NCBI GenBank assembly: GCA_035578155.1
Contig: JAPWDM010000006.1
Location: 12,478,305-12,542,304 of the forward strand
Direction of reading: 5' to 3'
From: Brachynemurus nebulosus
Taxonomy: Eukaryota > Arthropoda > Insecta > Neuroptera > Myrmeleontidae
DNA length: 64,000 nucleotides
Shown: one piece after another, positions 37,878 to 60,559 of the stretch
Layout: the number at the start of each line of letters is the position of its first letter
How positions within the stretch are numbered: position 1 is the first letter of the stretch
Translations under genes and position numbers: made by a program
Notes under the pieces: generated by a model
What the model was told of the DNA's origin: nothing
The model's database searches: none
The model's input: the letters and a program-made list of their open reading frames with translations, nothing else

Positions 37878-38645
37878 CTTGCCCATAAGTGATTGCAGAA
37901 AAGAGATAGTTCAATAGTTGTATTCCTTCCAGTGTTCCATGCAAAAATCTATAATTCTGTTTCACATAGTGGTAAAACTATTAAATCTATTGCTCACAGA
38001 TACATGTATTGCTGAAAGTGTATAAAATAATACATACACTTAAAATGGTAGCTAGGATTAGCAAGTATACGTATAGAAAGGTTAAAATACTAGTATATAA
38101 GCATATATCGAGAATTTTATTAAAAATTTCAATAAAAAGAAAAATATGACTAATACTAAGTTTTTTTTTTAATTTACTGCCAAAGCCAAAAGTAATTGTT
38201 TACATAGGGTTGTCATATTTACTTTTCTTCTGTATAAGTTGCTCATTTTTATAAAAAAGAAAAAAATGATAAAAACTATTATAAAGTAGATTTTCATACA
38301 GGTATATGAAATTTCGGAATAAAACGAACTCTAAAAGTTTTTCTTCAAAATAAAACAAAAAATATTGTACACATTTGTACAACCCTGAACTTTGACAGCT
38401 GTCAAAAGTGAATAAGTACGAACACGTTAAGTTGGTAGTATGTTTTCGATATGAACTGTCTTTATTTATTAATTAAATAGTATTAGTTAACATTAATGTA
38501 ATTAAAATAAGTTTTAAAAGAAATATAATTTCAAGAGGCCACCGTAATAATGTTTTAATTTAATTATAAATTTAACTTTCTACTTCTTTCTAGTCATAGG
38601 ATCTCCTTTTACTTCTAAAACAGTAACCAGTAGTCACAGTAAATT

Positions 38646-40139
38646 ATGACGTACATTAGCGCTTTTACTTGTATTCTTTTCGGTAAGAAAATACAGAATA
38701 TTAGGTAAATATTATAGAAAATGGTAACAATTTTTTTAAACAAAAATTTTTGCAAACAGGACTTTTTTGCGTTGCAACTAGTTCTCGTGTACTTGAATTA
38801 AGTGACAAATTTTCGGAGGTGAAAAACGATGGAAACAGTTGGTTTATTATGTTTTATGCGCCGTGGTGCGGTCATTGTAAACGTCTAGAGCCTGTTTGGG
38901 CCCACGTGGCTCAATCGTTGTACAAGAGTAATATACGCGTGGGTCGGGTCGATTGTACCCGTTTCCAGAATTTAGCGATTGAATTTGGTATTCAAGGATA
39001 TCCAACTATTAAATTGTATGAAAGCAAATTTTTTTGGTGTTAGTTTTTTATCTGAAACCAAATGTGAATTGACGAATTGTTTCAGCATTCGGAAAGACGT
39101 AGATGTGACGTACAATGGAGATCGCACCAGAGAAGACTTAGTTAATTTTGCGTTACGCATGTCCGGACCTCCCGTTCAACAAATTACAACAGAAACCGCT
39201 ATGGATAATTTAAAAAATAGTAATTCAATATTTTTTATGTATGTGGGGAAACAAGAAGGCCCCCTATGGGACATTTATCATACGGTGGCCGAACGATTTC
39301 AACCGCATGGCTTCTTCTATAGTATTTCGGACGACATAGCCGCCAAATATTTTGATTTGGATGATTTACCAGCTGTTTTCGTTCACAAAGAAAACTCGCA
39401 TTACTTCTTTCCCGTTGAAACAGGCGATAGCGAGTTGGAAGCCGATCACTTAAACACCACACTCCATAAATGGATCAATCAAGAGCGATTTGGTACATTC
39501 CCAAAAGTAACCAGATACAATATTAATGAATTTTTACAAACGGAAAAATATTTAGTATTAGTAGTTGTAGAAGAAAATATTATAAATGAGATACCGCCAG
39601 AAATGGCTGAGTTCAAAGATATGGTCGAATCGGTAATTCGAAAAAAACGCGATCTGTTTCATAAAAATTTCCAATTTGGATGGATCGGGCAACCAGATTT
39701 GGCCAATTCGATTGCCATGATGAATGTGCCGCTCCCGTATTTGATTGTCGTCAATTCATCAACGTACGAACATCATATACCGGAGGATGACCCCAGTCAG
39801 ATGACACCCGAGTCCATACATATATTTTTAGAGCAAATTTACAACCAAACTGCTCCTGTACGTTAAATAGCGCCTAAGCTACTTATCACCTACTAACTGT
39901 AGTTTTTATTTTTTTATTTTTAGGCATATGGAGGTAATTCGTTTGCGACTCGCTTGTATCGTTCATATTTTGAGGCTCGAGCGAAATTAGCGGAAATGTG
40001 GTATGGAAATCCGGTGTTAATGGTTGTTCTTTTTGGATTACCGTTTGGATTTTTATCGTTAATTATATATTCGACATGTTTTGCGGACATTTTAGATGCT
40101 GATGAAGAAGATGAAGACGATCATGAGAAGAAAGAATAA
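38646..40139 (+). CDS. TMX3: Protein disulfide-isomerase TMX3 (thioredoxin-related transmembrane protein)
   Basis: Four exons: 38646-38682, 38760-39015, 39086-39857 and 39924-40139. They give 426 residues (human TMX3: 454). A hydrophobic signal sequence (MTYISAFTCILFGLF) leads into a thioredoxin domain with active site APWCGHCK (C49/C52) and GYPTIK. Redox-inactive thioredoxin-like domains follow. Near the C-terminus is NPVLMVVLFGLPFGFLSLI (from about 384), a single membrane span, and a short acidic cytosolic tail ending HEKKE, a di-lysine-type ER retrieval signal. TMX3 oxidises or isomerises disulfides of client proteins in the ER lumen. The splice between IKF and IRKDVDV was chosen to restore the family alignment; reading through the intron would lose it. 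The third intron uses CCT|GTACGT. Confidence 0.93.
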
Positions 40140-41410
40140 AAATTTGACTTTAAATTGTGTTTTTTTATTTAAATTTTATATAGTATTAAAAAATAATTTT
40201 TATTTTATTTTTGTGTGATATTTATTTTATTTGTTAATAAAAAATTAATAAATTATTATATAAATTTTTCAATTATTCTAAAATATGTCTCTAAATAATG
40301 GCAATACAAAGTTACAGCAGCGCCTCTGCCGGTGAAATTAGGAGTTATGTATTTTTATTCAACTACACGCTTCTGGTGTCGTATTTTAAAAATTTTTGCA
40401 AAAAAAATATGTAAAATATCAAGACTAATTACTGCTTTTTGCTTTTTTGTCTATAGATATTTAAATCGAATATTTGGCGTATGTTTCTTTCGATGCAAGA
40501 GTCCAAGTACAAATATAGTTGAGAATCAGAAATATATTAATATTTAATTAACATTTAATTGCACTTTTAAACAAAATTTCAATTCTCGTTAAAAATAAAA
40601 CTTTTTGGAGGTAAGTACCTATAATAAATTCTTTATGCGATCCTGAACTTGAAAAGCTTAAGTCATTAAAACAATTTTTGAACTGAAGAATAATATAAAT
40701 ACAAGGAAAAAACATAAATATTTTTATTGCTAATGAAAATTCAAAAAAATAAATAAATAAAACTAATAATAAAAGAAGTTATAGAAAATTAATTAAAATT
40801 ATAATAAATAAAAAAGGAATAAGTATAATATCACGAATATGGGTATGCATGGAATAATAGCATGCAATATGTGTTTTATGAATTTATTGATTTTTATTAT
40901 TTACACATGTAGGACAAAATATCAAAAGAGTTAGTGTTTACTTTTATTTATTTTCTTATATTATTAGCAAATTCTATGATACGACCTTTGAAATCTGAAA
41001 ATTTTTTAATTACATATCTTACATATTACAACTGATAACGTTTGATATTGGATACATAAATTTTTTAAATGTTTAGTAGAAATTGCGTTGAGACTTGGAA
41101 TGTACGTAATATTATACATAAATTGATTAAAATACCGATAGTTTCAAAGTTGGTTTTTGAAAGTGATATTTTTTTTTTAAATTGGTTGTCCTCGCCGCCG
41201 AAAAAGCAAACAAAAACAGGACGTCATTGCGCATTAACCGTTTTATTATTTTTTATGTAACGTGAAGTTAGAAGCAACATTAATATTATGCAAGAGCAAA
41301 AAAAGTTTTCTATTTATTTTTTTTATTAGTTTTACTTGAATAAAGTGTCCTAGTCTGTTGTGTAAAAATAGTTAAATATATAATTAAATTGTGATTATTT
41401 TTAGCACATA
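40140..41410. other. intergenic, upstream of alanine aminotransferase
   Basis: AT-rich sequence with no supported gene. It holds the TMX3 3' flank (several AATAAA-type signals) and must include the promoter of the first aminotransferase exon. Confidence 0.6.
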
Positions 41411-50683
<9,273 letters not shown>

Positions 50684-51433
50684 ATTTAGTGTAAACGAAT
50701 GCCACCTATCGATTAAATTAATTACATAAAAATAATAGTATTTTATTGTAAATGTAAAATGCAAATTGACTACCAATAGATTCTTTTAAAAGCATTTCAT
50801 AAATTAATAATTTATAAATAATGTACTTGTATAAAATATGTACGTATTTTACAATATTATTTTTTAATAAAAAAAATTTATTAAAAGAATTCAAATTATT
50901 TTTAAAATACAGGATGCCGAATCTTGAAATGTGTAACTGGTTGTTATCTTTGCTATTCGTTATCTTTCCACTCTGGCACAATATTGCGCACAATATGTCG
51001 GACAATTCACTAATACAATTCAAGATTCGTCACTCAGCTTTTACTACGAAACACTAAAAATGTAACGCTACGCATAATTGAGCAAAGAGTTTACATAGCT
51101 GACAGCAGTAACTAGTGTTATGATAATATGCTTGTTGTTTATTTGAGTTACATAATCGTAAATAAGCAAAACAGATAAATAACTAGTGTTTATTGTTGTA
51201 TGGATGTATACTGAACTATAAAACATCCATAATTCAGTGTTTTTACAGGAAGCACTTTTTAAAAAAAATTTTTTTTAGGGAAAGTTTCTAGAGGTATCCT
51301 AGGGAATAAATACAACACTGTCATGCTTTAAATATTTAAAAAAAATTTAGATTTTATTGATAAACTATAATGGAAGTTTAAATAAAAAATTGTTTTGATT
51401 AAAACATAAAAAATGACAATTTAAACAATCATG
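50684..51433. other. intergenic between convergent GPT and SDR genes
   Basis: 750 bp holding the 3' flanks of two convergent genes. No gene seen; short ORFs on both strands here overlap each other and lack support. Confidence 0.6.
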
Positions 51434-52665
51434 TTAGTGTTTTCGTGGAAGTTTCAAACGATCTGGAATTTCCACTTGGTATATGGGCTCGCCACCCTCG
51501 CACACCCAAACTGAACCACTTTCACCCTTTGTGATCAACTTCATCATTTCCTTACCGACGTGTTCAGGTCTACCAAAACAAAAAACAAAAAATGTTTAAA
51601 CAAAACCAAATTATGAAAATTGTTTGAAAAAGTTGTGATAACTTACGGCTGTTTTGGCATTTGGTCAAGTTCACGTTGACATTCGCGGCCAATTATTGTA
51701 TCAATTTGATGTCCGTGGGCTTCAGAAATGAGTGGGGTGTCAGTGACGCCGGGACACATGGTCAACACTTTTACGCCAGTTCTGTTATAATGGAAAGGCA
51801 TCTGCAAACATTTCATATTTTTTTACAATTTTCGAACTTGACGGATATGAAAAGAAATAATAAATTACTTACGCCCCATGAGCGACTCATTCCAAGAACA
51901 GCATGTTTTGTTCCCACATATACGGGGCAGCCAGCCAGAGGTTGTAATCCTAAAATTGATGCGATATTTACGATCACGCCACCGTTGCCACCATTGTCCC
52001 GGCCCATGTATTTGAATGCAAGCAGTGTTCCCCGGATGACCGCGTTCATGTTGATGGCGACCTCCAGTTGCCATTTGCCGTCGTTCATAACACCCGCGTT
52101 GTTAATCACAATGTCCAGCGTTTTCATCTGGCTTACACATGATTTAAAAGCCTCTGAAAGTAAACAGCTTTATACGTCAATCTATATATTTTTTTTTTTT
52201 TTTTGTTAATTTTACCTTCTAATTGTGTATCATTTGTAACATCAACCTTTTTGAAACAGCAACAGTCTCGACCCATTTCTGAAATCAATTTTTGGCATGC
52301 CGCTTGACCATTCTTCTCATCAATATCGAACATACAAACTTTCTACAATAAAAATTTTAAACAAACCATGAGCAAATTTATCAAATTTATTATTAGGATT
52401 TTGTAGCGTGAACTACAAAATCGTAAAAATCATAAAAAAATGTTCGATTTTGCAACGTAAATCAAGTTCAGTGTCCTTTTTGAAACCAAAAGGAAAAATT
52501 TTACGCAATTAAAAAACTACAAAACTATTTGAGTAATATAATAATAATTTAAAAAAAAAATCTTCTTACGTTTGCTCCATGTTTCAATAATTCTTTTACG
52601 TAACATAAACCAATGCCGGTGGCCGAGCCAGTTACAATACAATTCTTGCCTTTGATGTCGAACAT
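51434..52665 (-). CDS. 15-hydroxyprostaglandin dehydrogenase-like short-chain dehydrogenase, copy 1
   Basis: Five exons on the minus strand: 52570-52665, 52216-52342, 51873-52153, 51647-51801 and 51434-51569. They give 264 residues, the usual classical-SDR length. Cofactor motif TGSATGIG is near the N-terminus; NNAG at about 91-94. The catalytic triad is S140, Y153, K157 (YVGTK). Asp after the second strand (CMFDID) favours NAD over NADP. The sequence type is the insect 15-PGDH-like / alcohol dehydrogenase group; the substrate cannot be deduced. The frame stays open a little upstream of the ATG, but MFDIKGKN aligns with family starts. It is tandem with a second copy 4.6 kb away on the same strand. 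Confidence 0.9.
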
Positions 52666-53552
52666 TGTTGGAATGCAAAAAACTAATAAGTTGCAATATT
52701 TATTTATTTTTTCAACTATAACATTGAACTTCAATCAAATGTAGTTCTCTTTTTATACTTTTTTTGAAACAGGCGACAATTAAAATTTAATAAATTAAGA
52801 GGGGAGCAAAAACAACATAATTTTTTTTTTAATTTTCATTCATTGGAGGCGTGCTTTCATACATTGTTAAGAGATAAATTTTTTTTTATGATTTATTGAT
52901 AACATTATGCGTTTTGATGTAAAATTGTTAACGCATTTTCCAATTTTAATTAGGGGATTTTTAAAAAATACTCGTATATAATATTTTTATATAAAAATAT
53001 TTAATATTATTATATTACCCATAAAAGTGGTTGCACGCACCTCTGGTTGTAAAATTAAAAACTGTATCAAGTAAAGGGCATACGTATACGTTCAGTTGGG
53101 ATAGAAATACATATTATTATAAATAATATATTTCAGGTTATTAGATTTTATATACGTATATTTTTACTTGATACAGCTCGTAATTTTACTATCAGAGACG
53201 CGAGTGAAAGTCTTTGCGTCACCAATAGTAATAAATCGCCAAAAAAATTGAATGTTTGACGCCAATGAATCAACATAGTGTATGTACTACTTTAATTATA
53301 TTTTACATGATCTATCACCATTTGAACTAATGACTTTGATAATGATAATATTATATTATTTTATTTATTTAATTATGTACAGTGACTTTTACACATTTTC
53401 CCAATTTTTATTTTTCAAGTTTGCTAATTACAGTAATATCGGAATTTTTTAACGACTAACGACTCTCAGACTAATTTAACTTATTTAATAATATTTTCAT
53501 TCGAATGAAAAGATTTTTTCAACTATTGCCATAGTTCTTTTCTAAGCTGTTA

Positions 53553-54008
53553 CAGTCGGACTCATGTATTTTCAACATCATCTATTTTCAACTAATTTTA
53601 CTCACGTATTTTCAAGTTTTTTGTCCTCACTTCACATGCAGTACTTTAATACAGAAAATAACTGTCAGATTAACCGATCAACCACTAGTGGCTTTATCCT
53701 ATAATTTATAGTTTTATTTGATTCGCAAGTGTTTAAAAAATAATTTTGTTACAAGTTTATTACAGTTTTTTCATGTTTCACTTTTTTGTTTATTATATGT
53801 TACTTGACATTTTGTCATTTTTAGGTTATTCACGAGTGAAGTACACGTCGTACACGTGACTACTGTGTAAAGATTTGCGCGGGCTTTTTTTGATTGGTTC
53901 TATGTCTGTCAGGTGGTTCTATCATTGCCACGGAGTGAGGATAAAGGAGAAGTTGAAAATACATGAGCGGATTAGTCCCGACAGGTTGAAAATACATGAG
54001 TTCGACTG
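53553..54008. mobile_element. TA-flanked MITE with subterminal TATTTTCAAC repeats
   Basis: 26-bp TIRs, counting the flanking TA (cagtcg(g)actcatgtattt), differ at very few positions; TA is duplicated at 53551-53552 and 54009-54010. TATTTTCAA(C/G) occurs three times near the left end, and its complement GTTGAAAATA twice near the right end. Such subterminal repeats are typical of transposase-binding sites. 456 bp, non-coding. Confidence 0.82.
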
Positions 54009-55364
54009 TATTTTTATTTGCAGGTTTTTTCTTAATGCAGAAGTTGATAATTATCAATTACTTTTAGTAAATAGATAGAAATTCCTAGAAATGATACAGT
54101 TTTTTATTTTTATTAAGTTATTATGTAAGTGACCAATTTATTAGTATTATCTGATAAGTTTTATCTTAATAGACTCGTCGATTATTGAACAGGAAATCTC
54201 ATCTTAAAAAAACACTTGACGGTATCGCTATAATAGCGCTTACACTGGCGGATGTGATGGAGGCCACAAAATTAAAGGATCTCTTTGATTGATAACAATC
54301 AAAGAAAACGTATTATGTAGTAGTCATAGAAATTTATAGAGATATAAGTTAGAAAATCGTTTAAAAAATTAATTATGATCACAAAAAAGGGCATTAATTC
54401 ATTTGAATTCTATCTTTTAAATGATAAAAGTGAAATAATTCTTTTAATGGAATTCCGATTGTAAAATAGATGTAAAAAAAGACAGAGCTATTTTTGTGGC
54501 CTTCGTGGACAGTTCTATCTCACTCTTGATTTATTTGTTTCATTTATTTAAGAGAGAACAAAGAATTTTTTTTCATTTTTGTATTATGTTAAGCTAGTTG
54601 TCTATATTTTTGAATTTACTTCAAAAACCAAAACATATTGTAATAAATAAATATTTCCCAATATTCGAGGAAAAATATGGCAATATTTGTATTTGTATTT
54701 ATCAAATATTAAAATTAATAAAAGAATATTAAAATAGATAAACAGAAAAATATTATAATTACTAATTGTTGCTATGGCATGTCTGGTATTTGCACTTAAT
54801 TATCTATTTAATTAGTTAAATTAATAATACTTATCACCTTTTCGGTTTATGAAAATGTTTATTATGTTTTTGTTTTTGTTTGCATATGATAAAATTGGCA
54901 AATAAAAAAAAATATTTTATTATTTTTATAACACGAAGTGCGTTTATCAGAGAATAATATTTTGTAATAAAGATCCGCTATAAAACATAACTTGCAAGTT
55001 GCACCGTTAAAAACCAAAGGGTTCTAGTTTAAAAAAATAAATATTAAATAACTATAAAATTGTCGTTCAACAATTTAACGTGTAATGGTGCAAGATTGGT
55101 TCTGTTACGTTACGAAACATTTTCTTCTAGCGAACACACAAAAACTTGAATAATAGCCATTTTTAGAATTTAGTACATTTATCCCATGGACCATATACAT
55201 ATAAGGGACGGCTAACTTATATAGGAAGAATTGACAAAATTGGCCACGAAAATAGCAGTAATTAGGTTTTCTTTTTTCACCACTCATTGCGTTAATATTC
55301 TCAAAATACTGATGTGAATATAGCGAATATAGTAACATTAAACGGATAAAACAGAATGTAAATA

Positions 55365-55761
55365 CAGTACTTATTCTCAAATGGAAACACGTCGAGACTA
55401 GGGAAGTGAGTGTTTCCATTTGAGAATCACCAATGTCGGTTGATGATATTTAATAATAAGGGAATACATAGAAATTACATATGTATGAAATAAGCTCTTA
55501 TAGTTTAAATTACTTTATACGGCGAATATCCAATGGTACTGACTCCGATTTTACATAGTGACGTCAGCGAATTATATAATATACAATGATGCGATGCAAA
55601 ATAAAAATTGTTAAGTTTATTTTAAAAACGATCGAAAAACCCACTTTATAACTGAATTGAACATTGAAAAAGATTCCAGAAGATTCTATTCAAAAGCTAA
55701 CAAAGATAATATAGAAGCTCGCGTTTCCATTTGAGAGTGTTCCATTTGAGAATAAGTACTG
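55365..55761. mobile_element. TA-flanked MITE with TTCCATTTGAGA repeats
   Basis: The ends CAGTACTTATTCTCAAATGG are inverted at the two sides and flanked by TA (55363-55364 and 55762-55763). The left side holds a hairpin of the same motif (55372-55428), and the right side holds two direct copies of tccatttgaga. 397 bp, non-coding. Confidence 0.82.
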
Positions 55762-57255
55762 TACCGCTTTAGTATCTAAGGCACACGAATGTCCAGTATT
55801 TTTAGACACTTTTTTGAATAATTGACTTTCGATCGACTAATCCGATGAATTATGCATATTTTCCCACTAATTTTCTAAACTATTACGCTTTACGTGTAAG
55901 TTATCTTAGAATCTTATAGACAGGGGTGGTCAAATAAAAAAAGAAATTCGTCTTATATTTTTTTTTTTATTTTATTGTAAATATTTTACAAAAGTATTTA
56001 CTTATAAAGCTTTTACTTAAAAGATTTTGTTTAATTTAAAAAGCTATGATAGGTAATTAATAAAAAAATAAAAGGACACATTATTGCTTACTGATATTCT
56101 AACAAAGCTAAGCTATTTGGAACGGTACAAAAGCGTCATATATTATAATACTCCATACTCATACTAGGTCAAATATCAAGTAAAAAAACCTACCAGATTT
56201 TTTAAAAATCACATATAAAATAACTCTCCAATCTTCAATACTAAATGTTTATTTAAAATTTTTTAATTAAGACTTTGCAATTTCAGTTTTGTGCTTTGAA
56301 AATATATATAAGTACCTATATATAAAAAAAAAAGTAAAAAGAGTACATAATTCACAAACTTGTTTACTTTTAGTAAATAAGTTTATAGTCCAGTTAATTA
56401 TTTTTTTTTTTATATTTAATCATTATATTTAAAAAAAATTACATAAAGTAATTGCCTAGTAATTGTAAAAATAGGAAATTTCTTGGTAATAACTGTTAAG
56501 AATGCTACAGAAAGCTTATCACAGTAATTTCGAAAAATTACATCAGTAAATAAATAAATAAAAGGAAATAGGTAAATTTTATTCACAAAAATATTATTTG
56601 TTGTAAAATATGTTCTTAATCTTCAATTTACATGTAAAAAACACATTTTTTTATTCAAAATTATTAAAATATATAAAAAAAATTACATAACACGCATTCA
56701 GTAATAAATGTTTCTATGAAATTAGATTAATTATTATTAATATAATTATTTAATTTTTACAAAAGAATTTTATTACTGTAAGCAATCATCACTATTAGAA
56801 ATAAATAAATATTGGGACTATATATCGGTTTTACTCTTTTTAAATTTTAGAGTAAACAGTGCTGTGTATAAAAATTTTGAAAATATTATATTTATATTTA
56901 TTATTATATGTAGAAAAATGGAAGATTTACTGTTGAAGGATATTTGTATTTTTGTCAAAGTAAATTATTTTTTGGCTTTCTTGGATAAGTATCGCAAGTA
57001 CAATTGGAACCTAACATAAACCAAATGTTTATCGTTATCACGAATACGTGATAATAATAATTTCTATTTAAATCATTTAACACAAAACCTTCTGTCCGTT
57101 GTACTTTCAATCACTTCTTTCTCCGTTCATGTAAATTTATATAAATTTTTGAAAGATATCAAGGGTATACACTGTGAAAAATGTACTTTTAAAAAAGCTA
57201 TAGTATACATAAAGTTTTTATATATAATTGTCGGTCAGAAGATTGTTCCATCACG

Positions 57256-59020
57256 TTAGTATGGACTTGGGGGAATTTCTTTAGGTTGCAGTCCCTTTTC
57301 TACCAGCCAAATAGAACCGCTTGGTGCCTTCTGTAATAACTGAATTAAACAACGAGCAACATGTTCAGGCCTGTAAAGAGAAAATCAATTATTTCCATTT
57401 TCAAATTTTAAAAAAACAAAAATGTATACTTTTGCGAAACATTATTTGCTGTGTCTTTCTTCCACGCTTCTTCATACTCCACAGAGAGCAATTGCTTTTT
57501 AACATCTTTCACTAAATTACTGTCAGTTACACCAGGACATAAGGCAAAAACTCGCACGCCTGTCAAATTTACATGATAAGAGTCCTAAAATATATGCATG
57601 AAATTTGTTAACAAATCGAACAAAATTATAAAAAGTTTTTTTCATTTTCGATACGTACTCCATAAGAACGTGTTAAACCAACTATGGCATGTTTTGTGGC
57701 CGTGTATATGGGAATTGATACGTAGTGTCGAATGCTTAAATTAGAGCCAATGTTTACAACAACACCCCCGCTACCGCCTCGATCTTTCCCCATAAATCTA
57801 AACGCTAACAATAATCCACGTATAACGCCATTCTAAAAACAAAACACAATAAAAATTAACAAAATAATAATAATAGTATAAGCATTAAAAATATTTGCTA
57901 ACCAGATTGATGTCGACTTCTAATTCCCAAAATCGATCGTTCATTATGCCAGCATTATTAATCAAAATATCAACACCACCCAATGCTGCTATTGTTGTCT
58001 GGAATGCCTCTAAATAATTTAAGCCATTTTAATAAGTGTTTCTGTATAAAATATTTCTTTTTCTCAAACGATACTTAACCCCTTCCGGTATGATTTAGTC
58101 ATTAAAAATTGTGCATGAAAGAACTTTAATTTTTATTTTAAAAAACTTGTTTCATTTTATAATTATCACATACCTATTGTTAATTAAAATTATATTATTT
58201 GCAAAAAAAAGAAATTCAAAGCAAAACTTTAGTCGTATGATGAGTATAGCTCGTCATTTTACCGGAAAGAATTAACATTGTTTGGAGCAGGACCGAATTT
58301 AGGCAAGGGTTTTATGAGTTCGATCAACGGACATTAGAATTATAAATTCGGCCCTAGCAGAGAGAATTAAACATCATTTGTTACATGTATTTTCACCTTC
58401 AAATTGTGGATAGTCGGTCACATCACACTGGCAATATAATACTCGATCCTTGCCAAATTTTGCACATAGTTCATCAGCTAATTCATCGCCAGCTTCAGCA
58501 TTAATATCGCAAATTGAAACCTGAAATAATAAATTAATTATTTCAGTACCTAATTCAAATGAAATATTTCTAATTTGAACAAATTAACTGAAAAATTATA
58601 TATTTTCAGTGTCATCATTTTTTGGTCGTATCAATCAACCGTTTATACTTTTAAAAATAAGTTTATACGACCTTGATTTGATGGTCACCTTCATTGTAAA
58701 AATTTTGTTAAAAATAAAAAAGCGAATGTTTTAGTTTGAGCACGTGTCGGCACGTAAAATCGTGCAATGTGTTTATTGATTTTATTGTTGCTTTATTTTA
58801 CTTACAGTTAGTTAAGTAATACACATTTCTGTTGTTTTTGAAATATTAAATTTAATGTAACTATTTATTAAATGATTGTTAAACGGACTAGTATTTTGTT
58901 ATAACAATAAAATTCATTAATACACACCTTGCTACCGGCCGATAATAGTTCAATACAAAACTCTTTGCCGATTCCAGACGCCCCACCTGTAACTATTGCC
59001 ACTTTTCCTTTTAAATCCAT
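57256..59020 (-). CDS. 15-hydroxyprostaglandin dehydrogenase-like short-chain dehydrogenase, copy 2
   Basis: Six exons on the minus strand: 58928-59020, 58397-58520, 57903-58009, 57659-57832, 57430-57584 and 57256-57370. They give 255 residues. TGGASGIG binds the dinucleotide, an Asp (SICDIN) favours NAD, NNAG is present, and the catalytic S138, Y151, K155 fall at the same numbers as in human 15-PGDH. The ELEV(D/A)IN and PGVTD segments are shared with copy 1, showing tandem duplication. It differs by one extra intron between INL and NGVIRG, where copy 1 is continuous. Reaction: NAD-dependent oxidation of a secondary alcohol; substrate unknown. It is head-to-head with KLHL10, 1.5 kb apart. Confidence 0.9.
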
Positions 59021-60559
59021 TTTAATCACTTCAATTTGAACGATTTAATTATTTTTAAACTGTGATTTAAATTTCTATAAATCAATACGTTAATTTTAAA
59101 AATATTTTCTTATCTATTAATTATCAGCATTATAAAATAAAATGACGCTAACTATAGAAGTTGTTTAAATATATCTTCAAGTATTACAAAATATAGATAA
59201 TAAAACAACGTTTTGAATTAGTGTTCAAATGTAAAAATTCACGTTCTCGTGTATTTTTCAACAATGAAAAACAACGTGTATGAATAATTATTAACAACAC
59301 CGGTAATGTTTATAACGGGGTACTCCCGGCACTACGGGGACTACGGGCATTATGTACGCCATGTACGCGTCGGACAAGTTCGTCGAACCGCGCCCAACAT
59401 GCCCATATGTAAAATGTGAGTAATGCTACATAATATCTTGCTATAATATGGCTTACGATATACACAATTTTCTACCTATTTGAGGGAGTTGTCGCAGACT
59501 AAAAAGCGTCGAGACGCTTACTGTTCGCCCTGTTTGTCTAACGTATATACTATAAATATGTAACTATAATAACATTAGGGTAAATATAAATGTGTGTTAT
59601 ACATAAATGACAGTACAGTTATACTCATTAAATCAAAACAATTACAACTGCTATAACCAGCTACAAATGCTACAAACTATATACATACTATATAGCTAAT
59701 AATAATGTTTTCATGACAAAAGTTAATATTTTTTAATTACTTATATTTCATTTTAATTTTAGTAAACTTTTATAAAATTAAATTTTTTTGGGATTTGTTT
59801 GAAAAGTGTTATAAAAATCAAAATATCATTTTTAGTACTTTATTAGTTCAGAAAATGTCTCGACGACTATAAGTACTTGAGCGGAAAAAAATAAGAAAAA
59901 CTAGAGACACTAGACTATAACCGAGAGTAGCAAAATAGTATTGATTTATAAGTGAACTATTATCAGATAATAGTTGTTAGAGCATCCAATTTCAAACTGA
60001 TTTTTTATGTTTTTTGGGACTGAAATTGAATTATTGAATTAAAATGAAATATTTAATTTAGCAATTTTCATTTAATATTGAAATATGTTTTTACGAGTTA
60101 GCTTTCGATTTTTACTGTTTCTTCAATATATCTATTCTCATTTACTTGTATCCTCAAAAATAACTAGAAAAGCAATTACTATTATCTTTATGTTTTAAAA
60201 ATTTCTATGGTTACTTTTAATTTTTGCAAAAATTACAAGTGAAGTTACCCTCTGTGTCCTTTTTTTTATTTTAAAGAATTATTTGGCTTTATTGATTTTA
60301 GTTTATATTTTTGGTCAAATTCTATTGAAAAAAAATAATATATTTGCGTTTTTAACAAAAATTTATACAGAATTGATAATAATTAATTAAAATTATCGAA
60401 GTTGAGAATTTATTTGATCGCGGATTGCTCAATACCATAGAAAAATGTAGCAATAAAAAAAAATTGAAACACGTGACAAAACGGTATTTTACTTTGTGAA
60501 AACTTTTAAACGTACAATATTAAAGATAGCACTGACAATAAAAATCCTATAGGAACGTA
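59021..60559. other. intergenic between divergent SDR copy 2 and KLHL10
   Basis: No gene seen. A GC-richer patch at about 59315-59405 (gtactcccggcactacgggg, gtcggacaag) stands out from the AT-rich background and may mark a promoter or an eroded repeat. Confidence 0.5.

Larger units (their letters stand above)
29908..38645. other. repeat-rich region between capa and TMX3
   Basis: Apart from the orphan exon-like ORF at 32985-33167, no coding sequence could be supported. Listed separately are the tandem repeats at 33.6-34.1 kb, the TA-flanked MITE at 35.56 kb, and dispersed repeat copy B at 37.6 kb. The sequence just upstream of 29907 would carry the capa promoter, but no element could be defined. 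Confidence 0.55.
52666..57255. other. spacer between the two SDR genes
   Basis: No gene supported. It contains two TA-flanked MITEs (53553-54008, 55365-55761) and an imperfect palindromic segment around 53030-53215, where gatacag(t/c) motifs face each other across a tacgtata-rich centre. Confidence 0.6.

Noticed and set aside
38972..39462. Minus-strand frames opposite TMX3
   Set aside because: Shadows of a clearly conserved plus-strand exon.
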